DNA from: Acidobacteriota bacterium | GTDB taxonomy: Bacteria > Acidobacteriota > Polarisedimenticolia > J045 | NCBI GenBank assembly: GCA_017994815.1 | Contig: JAGOJY010000024.1 | Coordinates: 1 to 63,030, forward strand | Direction: 5' to 3' | Length of the DNA stretch: 63,030 nt | Part shown: in pieces, positions 38,845 to 47,436 of the stretch | How the letters are laid out: each line of letters opens with the position of its first letter | How positions within the stretch are numbered: the stretch's first letter is position 1 | Program-made: the position numbers and the translations under genes | The notes under the pieces: model-generated | Told to the model about the DNA's origin: nothing | The model's input: the letters and a program-made list of their open reading frames with translations, nothing else | Databases searched by the model: none

Positions 38845-40175
38845 AGCTGTACTGGATCGAAACCTGGGGCTGCCAGATGAACGAGCACGACTCGGAGAAG
38901 ATGGCCGGCGTGCTCGAGGGGCTGGGGTACGCCCCGGCCTGCGCGCTGGGCCAAGCCGACGTCGTGCTGCTCAACACCTGCGCGATCCGCGAGAAGGCCG
39001 AGGAGAAGGTGTTCCACATGCTCGACCGCCTCGCCGGGCTCAAGTCGCGGCGGCCGGACATGGTGATCGGCGTGTGCGGCTGCGTGGCCCAGCTCACGGG
39101 CGAGAAAGTCCGCGAGCGCGCGCCGATCGTCGACCTCGTGCTCGGGCCGCGGGCGGTCTCGCGGCTCCCCGAGCACCTCGCGCGGCTGGCCGACGAGCGC
39201 GGGATCGTCGACACCACGCTGTACCAGGACAGCCTGCTCGGCGCCGACCGGCCGGTGCGCCGCGAGCCGGGGCGCGCCAAGGCGTACGTCACGGTGATGG
39301 AGGGGTGCAACAAGACCTGCACCTACTGCGTCGTGCCCGCCACGCGCGGGCGCGAGGAAAGCCGCACGCTGGCCTCGATCCTGGCCGAGGTGGAGGGGCT
39401 CGCCGCCGAGGGGTACCGCGAGGTCGAGTTCCTCGGCCAGAACGTCAACGCCTGGCGCGATCCGCAGACCAGCGCCGGGCTGGGCGACCTGCTGCGCGCC
39501 GCCGGCCGGGTGCCGGGGCTCGCGCGGCTGCGCTTCACGACCTCGCACCCGCTGCACCTCGGGCCGCGGATCATCGCGGCGATGGCCGAGGTGCCGCAGG
39601 TCTGCGAGCACCTGCACCTGCCGGTGCAGAGCGGCTCGGACGCCGTGCTGAAGGCGATGCGCCGCGGGTACGACCGCGAGAAGTACCTGCGCAAGGTCGA
39701 CGAGCTGCGCGCGGCGGTGCCGGGAATCGCGCTCTCGACGGACGTCATCGTCGGCTTCCCCGGGGAGGGGGAGGAGGACTTCCGGCAGACGCTGGACCTC
39801 GTCCGGCGCGTGCAGTTCGACCAGATGTTCTCTTTCGTCTTTTCTTCGCGTCCCAACACGGCCGCCGCGTTGATGATCGACCGCGGGTCGCTGGAGCGGA
39901 AGAGCGAGCGGCTCGTCGAGCTGCAGGCGCTCCAGCGCGAGATCCAGGTCGAGAGGCACCGCTCGCTCGTCGGGACCACGGCCGAGGTGCTGGTCGAGGG
40001 CCCCAGCCGGCGCGACCCGCGCGAGTGGGCCGGGCGCGCGCGCACCGGGCACGTGGTCAATCTCCACGCTCCCGCCGCGCATCGCGGCGACATCCTCGAC
40101 GTCACGATCACCGCCGCCGGGCCGAACAGCCTGCGCGGCGAACTCCGCGCCGACCGCGGCGAGCAGGCGTCGTGA
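38841..40175 (+). CDS. miaB: tRNA-2-methylthio-N6-dimethylallyladenosine synthase MiaB
   Basis: A 444-residue radical-SAM methylthiotransferase that adds the 2-methylthio group to A37 of tRNAs. The first cluster ligands are Cys11 (WGCQMNEHDSE), Cys47 (NTCAIREKAEEKVF) and Cys81; the radical SAM cluster is Cys156/160/163 in GCNKTCTYC. YREVEFLGQNVNAW, TSHP and HLPVQSGSD are MiaB-specific; a TRAM domain closes the protein. GTG start overlaps the HIT stop; miaA is not in the window. Confidence 0.96.
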   Translation: MKLYWIETWGCQMNEHDSEKMAGVLEGLGYAPACALGQADVVLLNTCAIREKAEEKVFHMLDRLAGLKSRRPDMVIGVCGCVAQLTGEKVRERAPIVDLVLGPRAVSRLPEHLARLADERGIVDTTLYQDSLLGADRPVRREPGRAKAYVTVMEGCNKTCTYCVVPATRGREESRTLASILAEVEGLAAEGYREVEFLGQNVNAWRDPQTSAGLGDLLRAAGRVPGLARLRFTTSHPLHLGPRIIAAMAEVPQVCEHLHLPVQSGSDAVLKAMRRGYDREKYLRKVDELRAAVPGIALSTDVIVGFPGEGEEDFRQTLDLVRRVQFDQMFSFVFSSRPNTAAALMIDRGSLERKSERLVELQALQREIQVERHRSLVGTTAEVLVEGPSRRDPREWAGRARTGHVVNLHAPAAHRGDILDVTITAAGPNSLRGELRADRGEQAS

Positions 40176-40192
40176 CGCGCGGGGCGCTTGCC

Positions 40193-40221
40193 TTGACTTG
40201 CCCGGAACGGGTCAGTATCGT
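40193..40221 (+). promoter_or_regulatory. Sigma70-type promoter of the bifunctional nuclease gene
   Basis: TTGACT (40193-40198) and TATCGT (40216-40221) with 17 bp between. It lies about 50 bp before ATG 40273 and argues against any start further upstream. Confidence 0.6.
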
Positions 40222-40272
40222 CCCCGGCAGGGGGTAACCCAGGTCCTGCCTCCGCGCACGGAGGGGCGTCAG

Positions 40273-40758
40273 ATGCCGGTCGAAATGCGGATCCAGGGGC
40301 TGATGGTCGATCCGATCACCAACATGCCGATCGTGGTCCTGCGCGACCCGCGCACCGACGCCAAGCTGCCGATCTGGGTCGGGGCGTTTGAAGCCAACGC
40401 CATCGCCCTCGAGCTGGAGCAGATCCGCACGCCCCGGCCGATGACGCACGACCTCCTGCGCGACATCCTGCGCGAACTCGGCGGCCGGCTGACCCGCATC
40501 GTCATCACCGACCTGCAGGAGAACACGTTCTACGCGCTGCTGCAGATCGACACGCCAGCCGGCCCGCGCGAGATCGACTCCCGGCCGAGCGACGCGATCG
40601 CGCTGGCCCTGCGCTGCGGCGCGGGGATCTTCGCGCACGAGGAAGTGATCCAGGCCGCGCAGAACATCGACCTGACGCAGGGGCACCAGGACACCGAGCG
40701 GTTCCGCTCGTGGCTCGAGAGCCTCGACGACAACGAGCTGGGCAAGTACGAGGTCTGA
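40273..40758 (+). CDS. Bifunctional nuclease family (DUF151) protein
   Basis: A 161-residue protein of the DUF151 family, whose plant and Thermotoga members show RNase and DNase activity in vitro. VVLRDPRTDAKLPIWVGAFEANAIALEL and DSRPSDAIALALRCGAGIFAHEEV are the family blocks. ATG 40273 follows GGAGGGG at 40260-40266 by 6 nt. DUF151 genes commonly follow miaB in Acidobacteriota-like genomes; here the gene has its own promoter. The cellular role is not established. Confidence 0.9.
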   Translation: MPVEMRIQGLMVDPITNMPIVVLRDPRTDAKLPIWVGAFEANAIALELEQIRTPRPMTHDLLRDILRELGGRLTRIVITDLQENTFYALLQIDTPAGPREIDSRPSDAIALALRCGAGIFAHEEVIQAAQNIDLTQGHQDTERFRSWLESLDDNELGKYEV

Positions 40759-40761
40759 GCG

Positions 40762-40775
40762 CCCGGGATCCCGGG
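40762..40775. repeat. Perfect 14-bp palindrome after the DUF151 gene
   Basis: CCCGGGATCCCGGG lies 4 bp after the stop codon of the bifunctional nuclease gene. As RNA it could form a 5-bp stem with a GAUC loop. No T-run follows, so it is not called a terminator. Confidence 0.4.
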
Positions 40776-40863
40776 ACGCACCCGGATCGACAACCAGGAT
40801 CGGGCACTTTCGAGCATTTGCGTGCCCGTGCGGAGCGGCTGCCGCGTCCACTGATCGCTCCGG

Positions 40864-40893
40864 TTGATCGCGGCGATCGTTCTCGCCTACGAT
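40864..40893 (+). promoter_or_regulatory. Sigma70-type promoter of parAB
   Basis: TTGATC (40864-40869) and TACGAT (40888-40893) with 18 bp between, about 50 bp before the parA ATG. Confidence 0.45.
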
Positions 40894-40944
40894 GGCACCG
40901 GCGCGTCGGTCGGGTTTTCGCTTTGTCATCGCCGAGGGCCTCGG

Positions 40945-41697
40945 ATGATCATCGCGATCGCGAACCAGAAGGGCGGGGTGGGGAAGACCACGACGGCGAT
41001 CAACCTGGCGGCGGCGCTGGCCCAGAAGAGGCGCCAGACACTCCTGCTCGACCTCGATCCCCAGGCCAACGCGACGTTGTCCTACCTCGACATGGACTCG
41101 GTCCAGCACTCCATGTACGACGTGCTGACCACCGAGACGACGATGGCGGACGTCATCCTCGGGACCGACTTCCCACACCTGCACGTGGCCCCGGCGCGAC
41201 TCGCCCTGGCCAAGGTCGAGCCGGCCCTGGCCGGCCAGCTCGACGCGCACTTCCGGCTCAAGGACAAGCTGCAGCCGGTGATGGAGAAGTTCCGCTACGT
41301 CGTGATCGACACGCCGCCGACGCTCGGCCTGTTGACCGTGAACGCCATGATCGCGGCGACGCACCTGCTCGTGCCCATCCAGCCATCGTACTTTGCGCTG
41401 GAGGGGACGGACGACCTGCTCGAGACGTTCGAGCGGATCCGGCTTCGCGCCAACCCCGACCTCCAGTTCCTCGGCGTGGTCGTGACGATCTTCGACAAGC
41501 GGACGGTGCTCGCCCGCGACATCGAGAAGCAGATCACCGGCGTCTTCGGCGAGAAGGTCTTCTCGACGCGCATCAGCAAGAACGTTCGGCTCGAGGAGTC
41601 GCCGGCCTACAAGGAGTCCATCTTCTCGTTCGCCCCGTCCTCGAAGGGGGCGGAGGAGTACTACAAGCTGTCGGAGGAGGTACTGCAGCGTGCCTAA
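40945..41697 (+). CDS. parA: Chromosome-partitioning ATPase ParA (Soj-like)
   Basis: A 250-residue ParA with the deviant Walker A KGGVGKTT (from Lys9), LLLDLDPQANATLSYL and VVIDTPPTLGLLTVNAM. It lacks the N-terminal DNA-binding domain of plasmid P1-type ParA, so it is of the chromosomal Soj type. LPTQ-like wording is replaced by LVPIQPSYFALEGTDDLLETF. ATG 40945 is the family start. parB overlaps by 8 nt. The genes beside it are not the usual gidA/gidB (rsmG) neighbours, but the flanks are chromosomal. Confidence 0.92.
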   Translation: MIIAIANQKGGVGKTTTAINLAAALAQKRRQTLLLDLDPQANATLSYLDMDSVQHSMYDVLTTETTMADVILGTDFPHLHVAPARLALAKVEPALAGQLDAHFRLKDKLQPVMEKFRYVVIDTPPTLGLLTVNAMIAATHLLVPIQPSYFALEGTDDLLETFERIRLRANPDLQFLGVVVTIFDKRTVLARDIEKQITGVFGEKVFSTRISKNVRLEESPAYKESIFSFAPSSKGAEEYYKLSEEVLQRA

Positions 41698-42535
41698 GAA
41701 GGGTCTGCCGCCGGCCGTGCGAACGCGGGCCGATGCGCACTACGTCGACCACATCACGTCCGGCCGGGCGACGGCCGTCGGCCGGATGATCGAGATCGAC
41801 CGCCTCGAGCCCGGGGCGAGCCAACCGCGACGCGAGATGCGGGGCATCGACGAGTTGGCCGAGTCGATCCGCGAGCGGGGCATCCTCGAGCCGATCCTGG
41901 TCCGGCCGATGGACAACGGGACGTTCCAGATCATCGCCGGCGAGCGGCGCTACCACGCCGCCCGCAAGGTCGGCCTGACCATGGTGCCGTGCGTCGAGCT
42001 CGACGTGGACGAGCGGGGCTGCCTGGAGATCAGCCTGATCGAGAACCTGCAGCGACGGGACCTGACGCCGTTCGAGGAGGCCGAGGCGATCTCGCGCCTG
42101 GGCGAGGAGTTCGGCTACACGCACGACCAGGTCGCGCGGAAGCTCGGCCGCTCGCGGACCAACGTCACCGAGATCCTGAGCCTGAACCGCCTGCCCGAAA
42201 CGGTCAAAGACGCATGTCGGCGCGCAGACATTACGACCAAGAGCACCCTCATGGAGATCGTCCGCCAGCCGGACGAGGCGTCCATGCTGGCCCTGGTGGA
42301 GGCGATCGCCACGGGCAGCCTGAGCCGCGACCAGGTCCGCGAACTGAAGCGTCCCGAGAAGTCGAGCGACGGCCGACCCACGCCGTACGTCTTCCGCTAC
42401 AAGCCGCCGAACCGCGATTTCATGCTGAGCCTGCGATTCGAGCGCGAGGTCGTCGAGCCGAAGGAGCTGCTCGGCGTTCTGCAGCAGATCGTCGCCGACC
42501 TCCAGGCCCAGATCGAAGCCGGCGTCACTCCGTAG
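41690..42535 (+). CDS. parB: Chromosome-partitioning protein ParB (Spo0J-like)
   Basis: A 281-residue ParB. The CTP-binding N-domain is present: IDRLEPGASQPRREM, GERRYHAAR (84-92, usually GERRxRA) and ENLQRRDLTPFEEAEA, followed by the parS-reading helix-turn-helix (DQVARKLGRSRTNVTEILSL). The C-terminal part (PPNRDFMLSLRFEREVVEPKEL) is shorter and differs from the usual dimer domain. GTG start overlaps parA by 8 nt. No perfect parS (TGTTTCACGTGAAACA) was noticed in the window. Confidence 0.9.
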   Translation: MPKKGLPPAVRTRADAHYVDHITSGRATAVGRMIEIDRLEPGASQPRREMRGIDELAESIRERGILEPILVRPMDNGTFQIIAGERRYHAARKVGLTMVPCVELDVDERGCLEISLIENLQRRDLTPFEEAEAISRLGEEFGYTHDQVARKLGRSRTNVTEILSLNRLPETVKDACRRADITTKSTLMEIVRQPDEASMLALVEAIATGSLSRDQVRELKRPEKSSDGRPTPYVFRYKPPNRDFMLSLRFEREVVEPKELLGVLQQIVADLQAQIEAGVTP

Positions 42536-42552
42536 GTGCTGCCGCAGGCGGC
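42532..42552. repeat. GC-rich imperfect repeat, copy 2 (overlaps parB stop)
   Basis: GTAGGTGCTGCCGCAGGCGG, a diverged copy of the element at 7940. It includes the last bases of parB, whose TAG stop lies inside it. Confidence 0.35.
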
Positions 42553-42572
42553 GCGCCTCCGTCGCAATCCCG

Positions 42573-42595
42573 GTAGGGGCCGCCGCGGGCGGCCC
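42573..42595. repeat. GC-rich repeat, copy 3, with hairpin
   Basis: GTAGGGGCCGCCGCGGGCGG continues to CCC. GGGCCGCC (42577-42584) and GGCGGCCC (42588-42595) form an 8-bp stem with a 3-base loop. No T-run follows. Related to the elements at 7940 and 42532. Confidence 0.45.
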
Positions 42596-42784
42596 TCGTC
42601 CCGCAGCGGTCAAGGTCGATAGGCGCGGGGCATCCGCAGGGCAACGCGTGTCAGCGCCGGCGATCGCCAAGGAACGCGTGTAGGTACGGCCGTTCGCTGG
42701 GGCCCGGAAGGAAGCGCCGGGGGAGTGGCCCAACCGGGAACACGCACGAGCCGGCCGGTTGGCCAGCCTCGTGACATCGCGTAT

Positions 42785-42806
42785 TTGACATAATACCCAT
42801 TATCGG
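42785..42806. promoter_or_regulatory. AT-rich inverted repeat upstream of lptFG
   Basis: TTGACATAATACCCATTATC contains a perfect TTGACA and the inverted arms ATAAT and ATTAT around ACCC. There is no good -10 at 17 bp from TTGACA, so a protein-binding operator or an unusual promoter are both possible. Confidence 0.3.
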
Positions 42807-42956
42807 ACGTTGGCTTCCGACCCGGATCCGAGCTCTTCCGCCACCGTCCGGCGCCCCCGGCCTGACCCCCTTCCGGGCGTCCGGATTGGCCCGCCGGCGT
42901 CCGTCTCTCCGGAAGAACCGCCCGCGGAGCCGCGACGGGGCTATGATCTCGGGCCG

Positions 42957-45362
42957 ATGCGCGGCTGGACCCGGCTTGACCGCTACATGACCCGGGAGCT
43001 CTGGGGCCCCCTGGTCCTGGCCCTCAGCGGCTTCACGATGCTGCTGCTGCTGACCCCGCTGTTCGAGGTCGCGCGGCTGACGATCGAGAAGCGGGTCCCG
43101 CTCTCGCTCGTGCTCGGCTACCTCGTCGCCGCCGTCCCGGGGCTGCTCGTGATCAGCATCCCGATGTCGGTGCTCGTCGGGGTCCTGGTCGGCGTCGGGC
43201 GCATGGCGGCCCAGTCGGAGCTGATCGCGCTGCGCTCGTCCGGCGTCGGTCGGGCCCGGCTCGGCTGGCCGGTCCTGCTGTTCGCCCTGACCGGCACCGC
43301 CGCGGGTCTCGTGACCGCCCACTACCTCGTCCCGCTCGGGATGCAGCACCGCCGCGAGCTGACGACGGAGGTCCTGCTGTCGCGGGACCCCGGCCGCGAG
43401 ATCGACCCGCAGGTGTTCTACGACCGGCTCCCGGGGACGGTGCTCTACGCCGCCTCGGCCGCCGACTCGCCCGAGGGACGCGTCTTCGAGGGGATCTTCC
43501 TGCAGCGCGAGACGAACGACGGCATGTCCGACGTCATCGCCGCCCGGCGCGGGCGCCCGATCTACGACGCGCACACCGGCCGCGTCAGCCTGCTGCTCGA
43601 CGACGTCGAGTGGCACACCTGGCGCACCGGCGACCCGGCGACCTACCACCGGATCCTGCCGGCGCAGTACACGCTGACGTTCCCGCCGGACCCGGCGATG
43701 ATCGCTTTCGAAAGGCCGCGCCACGAGAACCCGACCGAGGCGGTCGGGCCGGACCTCCCGCGGCTCATCACCGAGCTGCGCCAACAGCGCGAGGGCGCGA
43801 CGCGCGGCAAGGGCATCGCCGCGGACCGGCGGATCCGCAAGGCGCGGCTCGAGTGGCACCGCCGCTGGGCCCTGCCGATGGCCGCGGCGGCGCTCGCCGC
43901 GGTCGCGTTCCCGCTCGCCGCGCGCTCGCGCCGCGGCGGCCGCTTCGCCGGGCTGACGCAGTCGCTCCTCGTCATCGTGGCGTTCTGGGCGCTGTTCACG
44001 ACCGGGCTCGGCCTGTCGGACCAGGGCACCTGGCCGGTGTGGCTCGGGCCGTGGCTCCCGGTGCTGCTGACGCTGGCCTGGGCCGCGCTGCTCTGGGCCA
44101 CGTTCGCCGCGCGCGAGCGCGGCCGGCTGACGTTCCTGCCGCGGCTCGCGCTCGCGCTCCCCCGCCCCCGCCGCGCGCCGCGCCCGAAGCCGCCCGGGGC
44201 CGCGCCCGACACCGCGCGCTGGGCCTCGCGCACCCGGCGCGTCCCGCGCTTCGGCGTGACGCGCTTCGACGCCTACGTCGGCTCCGCGTTCTTCCGCATG
44301 TTCCTCGCGGTCCTGCTCGTGCTGGCGGTGCTCGGCCTGGCGGTCGAGTTCCTCGGCGTGATCGACGAGGTCGACCCGGCCGCCGACTCGTTCCCGTGGG
44401 GCTCGGCGCTGGCCTACACCGGGCTGTCGCTCCCCGGGCGCCTGAAGCTCCTGCTGCCGATCGCGGCCCTCGCCGCCTCCTCGATCGCGCTGGCCGGCCT
44501 CGCCCGCGGCGGCGAGATCATCGCCTTCAAGGCTTCCGGGATCGGCGTGTTCCGCATCGCCGCGCCCTTGCTGGCGCTCGGGCTGGGCCTGTCGGCGGTC
44601 GAGGCGATGGTGCAGGAGACCCTGACGCCGGTCGCCGAGCGCGAGTCGCGCCGCGCGCTCGACGCGGTCCAGGGCCGCTCCTCGACCGGCGAGTCGGAGT
44701 CCGGGCGGCGCTGGATCGCCGGCGACGACGGGACGATGTGGGCCTACCTCGACATCGACGCCCAGCGCTCGACGCTGATGATGCCGGGCCTGGTCAAGCT
44801 CGACCTCGCCTCGGGCCGGATCCTCGAGCACATCGAGGCGCAGGCCGCGACCTACAGCGGCGGGCGCTGGGTGTTCCACAAGGGCTGGCGCCGCGTCTTC
44901 TCGGCCGACGGCAGCGAGAGCTTCGAGCGCTTCCGCGAGCACGTCTCGCAGCACGCCGAGAGCCCCGAGCTGTTCGGGGCCACGCGCACCGGGTTCCTGT
45001 TCGGGCGCCGCCTCGCCGAGCAGATGTCGTTCAACGAACTGCGGCGGCACCTGCAGCGCGTGACGCGCGCCGGGTACAACGCCGCCCCGCTCGTCGTCGG
45101 CATGTACGAGAAGATCGTCAGCCCGCTGCTGTCGATGGTCCTGCTCCTGGTCGGGATCCCGTTCATGGTCACTGGCTGGCGCGGCCACGGCGGCCTGTAC
45201 GGCTTCGGTCTTTCGCTTTTAATCGCTTTCGTGTTTTGGTCGCTCTGGGCGACGTCGATGTCGTTCGGGCGCGACGGCTGGATCAGCCCCGGGCTCGCGG
45301 TCGCCGGCCCGCCGATCCTCGTCGTCGTCCTCGGCTGCTGGCTGCTCGCGCGCGCGCGCTGA
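42957..45362 (+). CDS. Double-length LptF-LptG permease (LPS export)
   Basis: An 801-residue protein holding two LptF/LptG units in one chain. The first half starts TRLDRYMTRELWGPLVLALS and has the conserved IPMSVLVGVLVGVGRMAAQSEL helix, a periplasmic beta-jellyroll and three closing membrane helices (about 290-400). The second half starts again at about 435 (VTRFDAYVGSAFFRMFLAVL) and repeats the pattern (GLARGGEIIAFKASGIG), ending with four membrane segments. LptF and LptG are normally two proteins that form the channel moved by LptB. ATG 42957 is the best start although the RBS is weak. The other Lpt genes are at 11-14 kb and 60 kb. Confidence 0.87.
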   Translation: MRGWTRLDRYMTRELWGPLVLALSGFTMLLLLTPLFEVARLTIEKRVPLSLVLGYLVAAVPGLLVISIPMSVLVGVLVGVGRMAAQSELIALRSSGVGRARLGWPVLLFALTGTAAGLVTAHYLVPLGMQHRRELTTEVLLSRDPGREIDPQVFYDRLPGTVLYAASAADSPEGRVFEGIFLQRETNDGMSDVIAARRGRPIYDAHTGRVSLLLDDVEWHTWRTGDPATYHRILPAQYTLTFPPDPAMIAFERPRHENPTEAVGPDLPRLITELRQQREGATRGKGIAADRRIRKARLEWHRRWALPMAAAALAAVAFPLAARSRRGGRFAGLTQSLLVIVAFWALFTTGLGLSDQGTWPVWLGPWLPVLLTLAWAALLWATFAARERGRLTFLPRLALALPRPRRAPRPKPPGAAPDTARWASRTRRVPRFGVTRFDAYVGSAFFRMFLAVLLVLAVLGLAVEFLGVIDEVDPAADSFPWGSALAYTGLSLPGRLKLLLPIAALAASSIALAGLARGGEIIAFKASGIGVFRIAAPLLALGLGLSAVEAMVQETLTPVAERESRRALDAVQGRSSTGESESGRRWIAGDDGTMWAYLDIDAQRSTLMMPGLVKLDLASGRILEHIEAQAATYSGGRWVFHKGWRRVFSADGSESFERFREHVSQHAESPELFGATRTGFLFGRRLAEQMSFNELRRHLQRVTRAGYNAAPLVVGMYEKIVSPLLSMVLLLVGIPFMVTGWRGHGGLYGFGLSLLIAFVFWSLWATSMSFGRDGWISPGLAVAGPPILVVVLGCWLLARAR

Positions 45363-45365
45363 TTC

Positions 45366-45399
45366 GCCCCGCGCGCGGCGGGCGCGTGCCGCGCGGGGC
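45366..45399. other. GC-rich hairpin after lptFG
   Basis: GCCCCGCGCGCGGC (45366-45379) and GCCGCGCGGGGC (45388-45399) can pair over 12 bp with a 2-base bulge. No T-run follows. It separates lptFG from the sulfatase-fold genes and could slow or end transcription. Confidence 0.35.
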
Positions 45400-45432
45400 C
45401 CATAGAATCCCCGGCCGACGGGAGGCGGGACG

Positions 45433-47436
45433 TTGCCGACGAGAACGGGAAACGCGCTGCGCTGCGTTTTGGCGTGGCTGGCGGGAGCGGCGGCCGGCGG
45501 GCTCGCCGCGGGCGCCCTCGTCGGTGCGCGGCTCGCGTTCTCCGGAAACGGGATGCCCCCCGGCGCGGCCCCCGGCCCTTTGGTCGTCGCCGCCGCGGCC
45601 GCGGCGTACGGTCTCGCGGCGCTCGTCGCCGCGCTCGCGCTCGTCCCGCTCGCGGCGCTGGCCGCCGCCCTGCCCCGCCCCGCGTCGCGCGCGGCGGCGC
45701 TGCTGCCGACGATCGCCGCGCTGCTCGGAGTGGTGCTGCTGTTCTGGGCCGGCGTGCACCGCGCCGCGAAGGTGATCCCGACCGGCGGCGCCGGGCTCGC
45801 CGGCGGGGCCGCGCTCGCCGCGCTGCTCGCGGCGCTGCTCGTCCTCGCGGGCCCCGCGCGCCGCCTCGCGTCCGCCGCCGCGCCGCTTTTCGTGCTCGCC
45901 GGCGCGCCGCTGCTGCTGCTCGGCACGATCCGCTGGGCCTGGAACGGCACCGACGCCCCGGCCGGGCTGGAGCAGGCGACGATCGCCGCGGCCGCGCCGC
46001 GCGGCGGGGGCGGTGGCGAACCGCCCGCCGCGCCGCCGGCGTTCGCGCCGCCGCGCAACGTGCTCCTCGTCGTCATCGACACGCTGCGCGCCGACCACCT
46101 GTCCTGCTACGGCTACCCGCGCCGGACCAGCCCCACCATCGACCAGCTCGCGGCCGAGGGCGCCGTGTTCGAGCAGGCGCTGGTGCAGAAGACGAACACC
46201 AGCCCGAGCGTGGCGACGATCCTCAGCGGCACGTACCCGTACACGCACGGGCTGATGACGGTCCGCGCCTGGCTTCCCGACGGCGTGCTCACGCTGCCCG
46301 AGATGCTGCGCGGCCGCTACCGCACCGCCGGGCTGGTGACGAACATCAACCTGTCGCGGGCGTTCAACTTCCAGCAGGGGTTCGACGACTACGTCGAGAT
46401 CGGCACGCTGTCCGGGCCCAGCGACGCGCGGCACGCCACGGACGCGATGTTGAAGTGGCTCGACGCCCACGGCGACCAGCCGTTCTTCGCCTACCTGCAC
46501 TACCTCGACCCGCACGCGCCGTACGCGCCGCCCGCGCCGTACCGCGGCCGCTTCGAGCACGACGAGCACGCGTCCCGCCACGACGGGCCCGGGCCGCCCG
46601 TCGGCGGCACGCACCTCGGCGAGATCCACCGCTACGCCTACATCGAGAACTCGCGCGACATCGACCTGTACGTCGCGCGCTACGACGAGGAGATCTCGTA
46701 CGTCGACGCCGAGCTCGGCCGCGTCCTCGCGGCGCTGCGCGCGAAGGGTCTCGACCGCGACACGCTGTTGCTGCTCACGTCCGACCACGGCGAGAGCCTC
46801 GGCGAGCACGAGGTCTACTTCGGGCACGGCCAGGTCCCGTTCGAGGACGAGGCGCGCGTGCCGCTGGTGCTGCGCTACCCGCCGGGGATCGCGGCCGGCC
46901 GCCGCGTGCCCGCGCCGGTCGAGACGGTCTCGATCGCGCCGACGATCCTCGACGCCTTGCGCCTGCCGCACCCCGTGCGCTTCGAGGGCCGCAGCCTGTG
47001 GCCGCTGCTCGCCGGCGCCGGCGAGGACGCGCCGCGCCCGGCGTTCATCGAGGTCGGCAAGACTCCCGCGACGCTGATGAACGCGATCCGCACCGGGCGC
47101 TGGAAGCTGATCCGGAACCTCGGCGGCGTCGACCTCGGCCGCGACACGCTGCGCGCCGAAATGCTGCTCGAGCCGAAGGAGCTGCGGCGGCTGTGGCGGG
47201 CGGCCCACGACGGGCCGGGGGTGCCGCGGGAGTGGGAGCTGTACGACCTGCGCGAGGACCCCCGCGAGCTGCGCGACCTCGCGCGCGAGCGCCCGGAGAT
47301 CGCGCGCGAGCTGTGGGACCGGCTCGCGGCCTGGCTGGCCGCGGCCCCGCCCGGGCGCGTCTCGCGCCGGATCGACCTCGACGACCTGTCGCCCGAGGCG
47401 GTCGAGCAGCTGCGGTCGCTCGGGTACGTGCGGTGA
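45433..47436 (+). CDS. Sulfatase-fold membrane protein with Thr at the nucleophile position (copy 1)
   Basis: A 667-residue protein. About six membrane helices fill residues 10-165; a flexible Pro/Gly linker leads to an alkaline-phosphatase-superfamily domain from residue 209. Metal ligands are visible: Asp216 in VVIDTLRADHLSCYGY and SDHGESLGEHE. Where sulfatases have Cys/Ser-x-Pro-x-Arg (turned into formylglycine), this one has Thr256-Ser-Pro-Ser-Val260, so it cannot be a normal sulfatase. Thr nucleophiles are known in EptA/LtaS phosphotransferases and NPP phosphodiesterases of the same fold. It ends with LRSLGY. TTG 45433 follows GGAGG by 7 nt. Stop overlaps the second copy. Confidence 0.85.
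   Translation: MPTRTGNALRCVLAWLAGAAAGGLAAGALVGARLAFSGNGMPPGAAPGPLVVAAAAAAYGLAALVAALALVPLAALAAALPRPASRAAALLPTIAALLGVVLLFWAGVHRAAKVIPTGGAGLAGGAALAALLAALLVLAGPARRLASAAAPLFVLAGAPLLLLGTIRWAWNGTDAPAGLEQATIAAAAPRGGGGGEPPAAPPAFAPPRNVLLVVIDTLRADHLSCYGYPRRTSPTIDQLAAEGAVFEQALVQKTNTSPSVATILSGTYPYTHGLMTVRAWLPDGVLTLPEMLRGRYRTAGLVTNINLSRAFNFQQGFDDYVEIGTLSGPSDARHATDAMLKWLDAHGDQPFFAYLHYLDPHAPYAPPAPYRGRFEHDEHASRHDGPGPPVGGTHLGEIHRYAYIENSRDIDLYVARYDEEISYVDAELGRVLAALRAKGLDRDTLLLLTSDHGESLGEHEVYFGHGQVPFEDEARVPLVLRYPPGIAAGRRVPAPVETVSIAPTILDALRLPHPVRFEGRSLWPLLAGAGEDAPRPAFIEVGKTPATLMNAIRTGRWKLIRNLGGVDLGRDTLRAEMLLEPKELRRLWRAAHDGPGVPREWELYDLREDPRELRDLARERPEIARELWDRLAAWLAAAPPGRVSRRIDLDDLSPEAVEQLRSLGYVR

Larger units (their letters stand above)
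42536..42956. other. Non-coding gap between parB and lptFG
   Basis: About 420 bp with no gene I can support. It holds one repeat copy overlapping its left edge, a second with a hairpin (42573-42595), and an AT-rich inverted repeat at 42790-42804. Short frames on both strands have no RBS and no family likeness. A frame open from 42810 reads into lptFG but begins with low-complexity residues not found in LptF, so I leave it out. A TATGAT box lies at 42942-42947, immediately before the lptFG start. Confidence 0.5.

Noticed and set aside
40945..42535. Integrated plasmid carrying parAB
   Set aside because: No replication, mobilisation or integrase gene is adjacent, and ParA is of the chromosomal type without an N-terminal DNA-binding domain.
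42651..42800. Small minus-strand ORF in the gap between parB and lptFG
   Set aside because: No RBS, no recognisable domain, and the frame extends as a shadow into lptFG.
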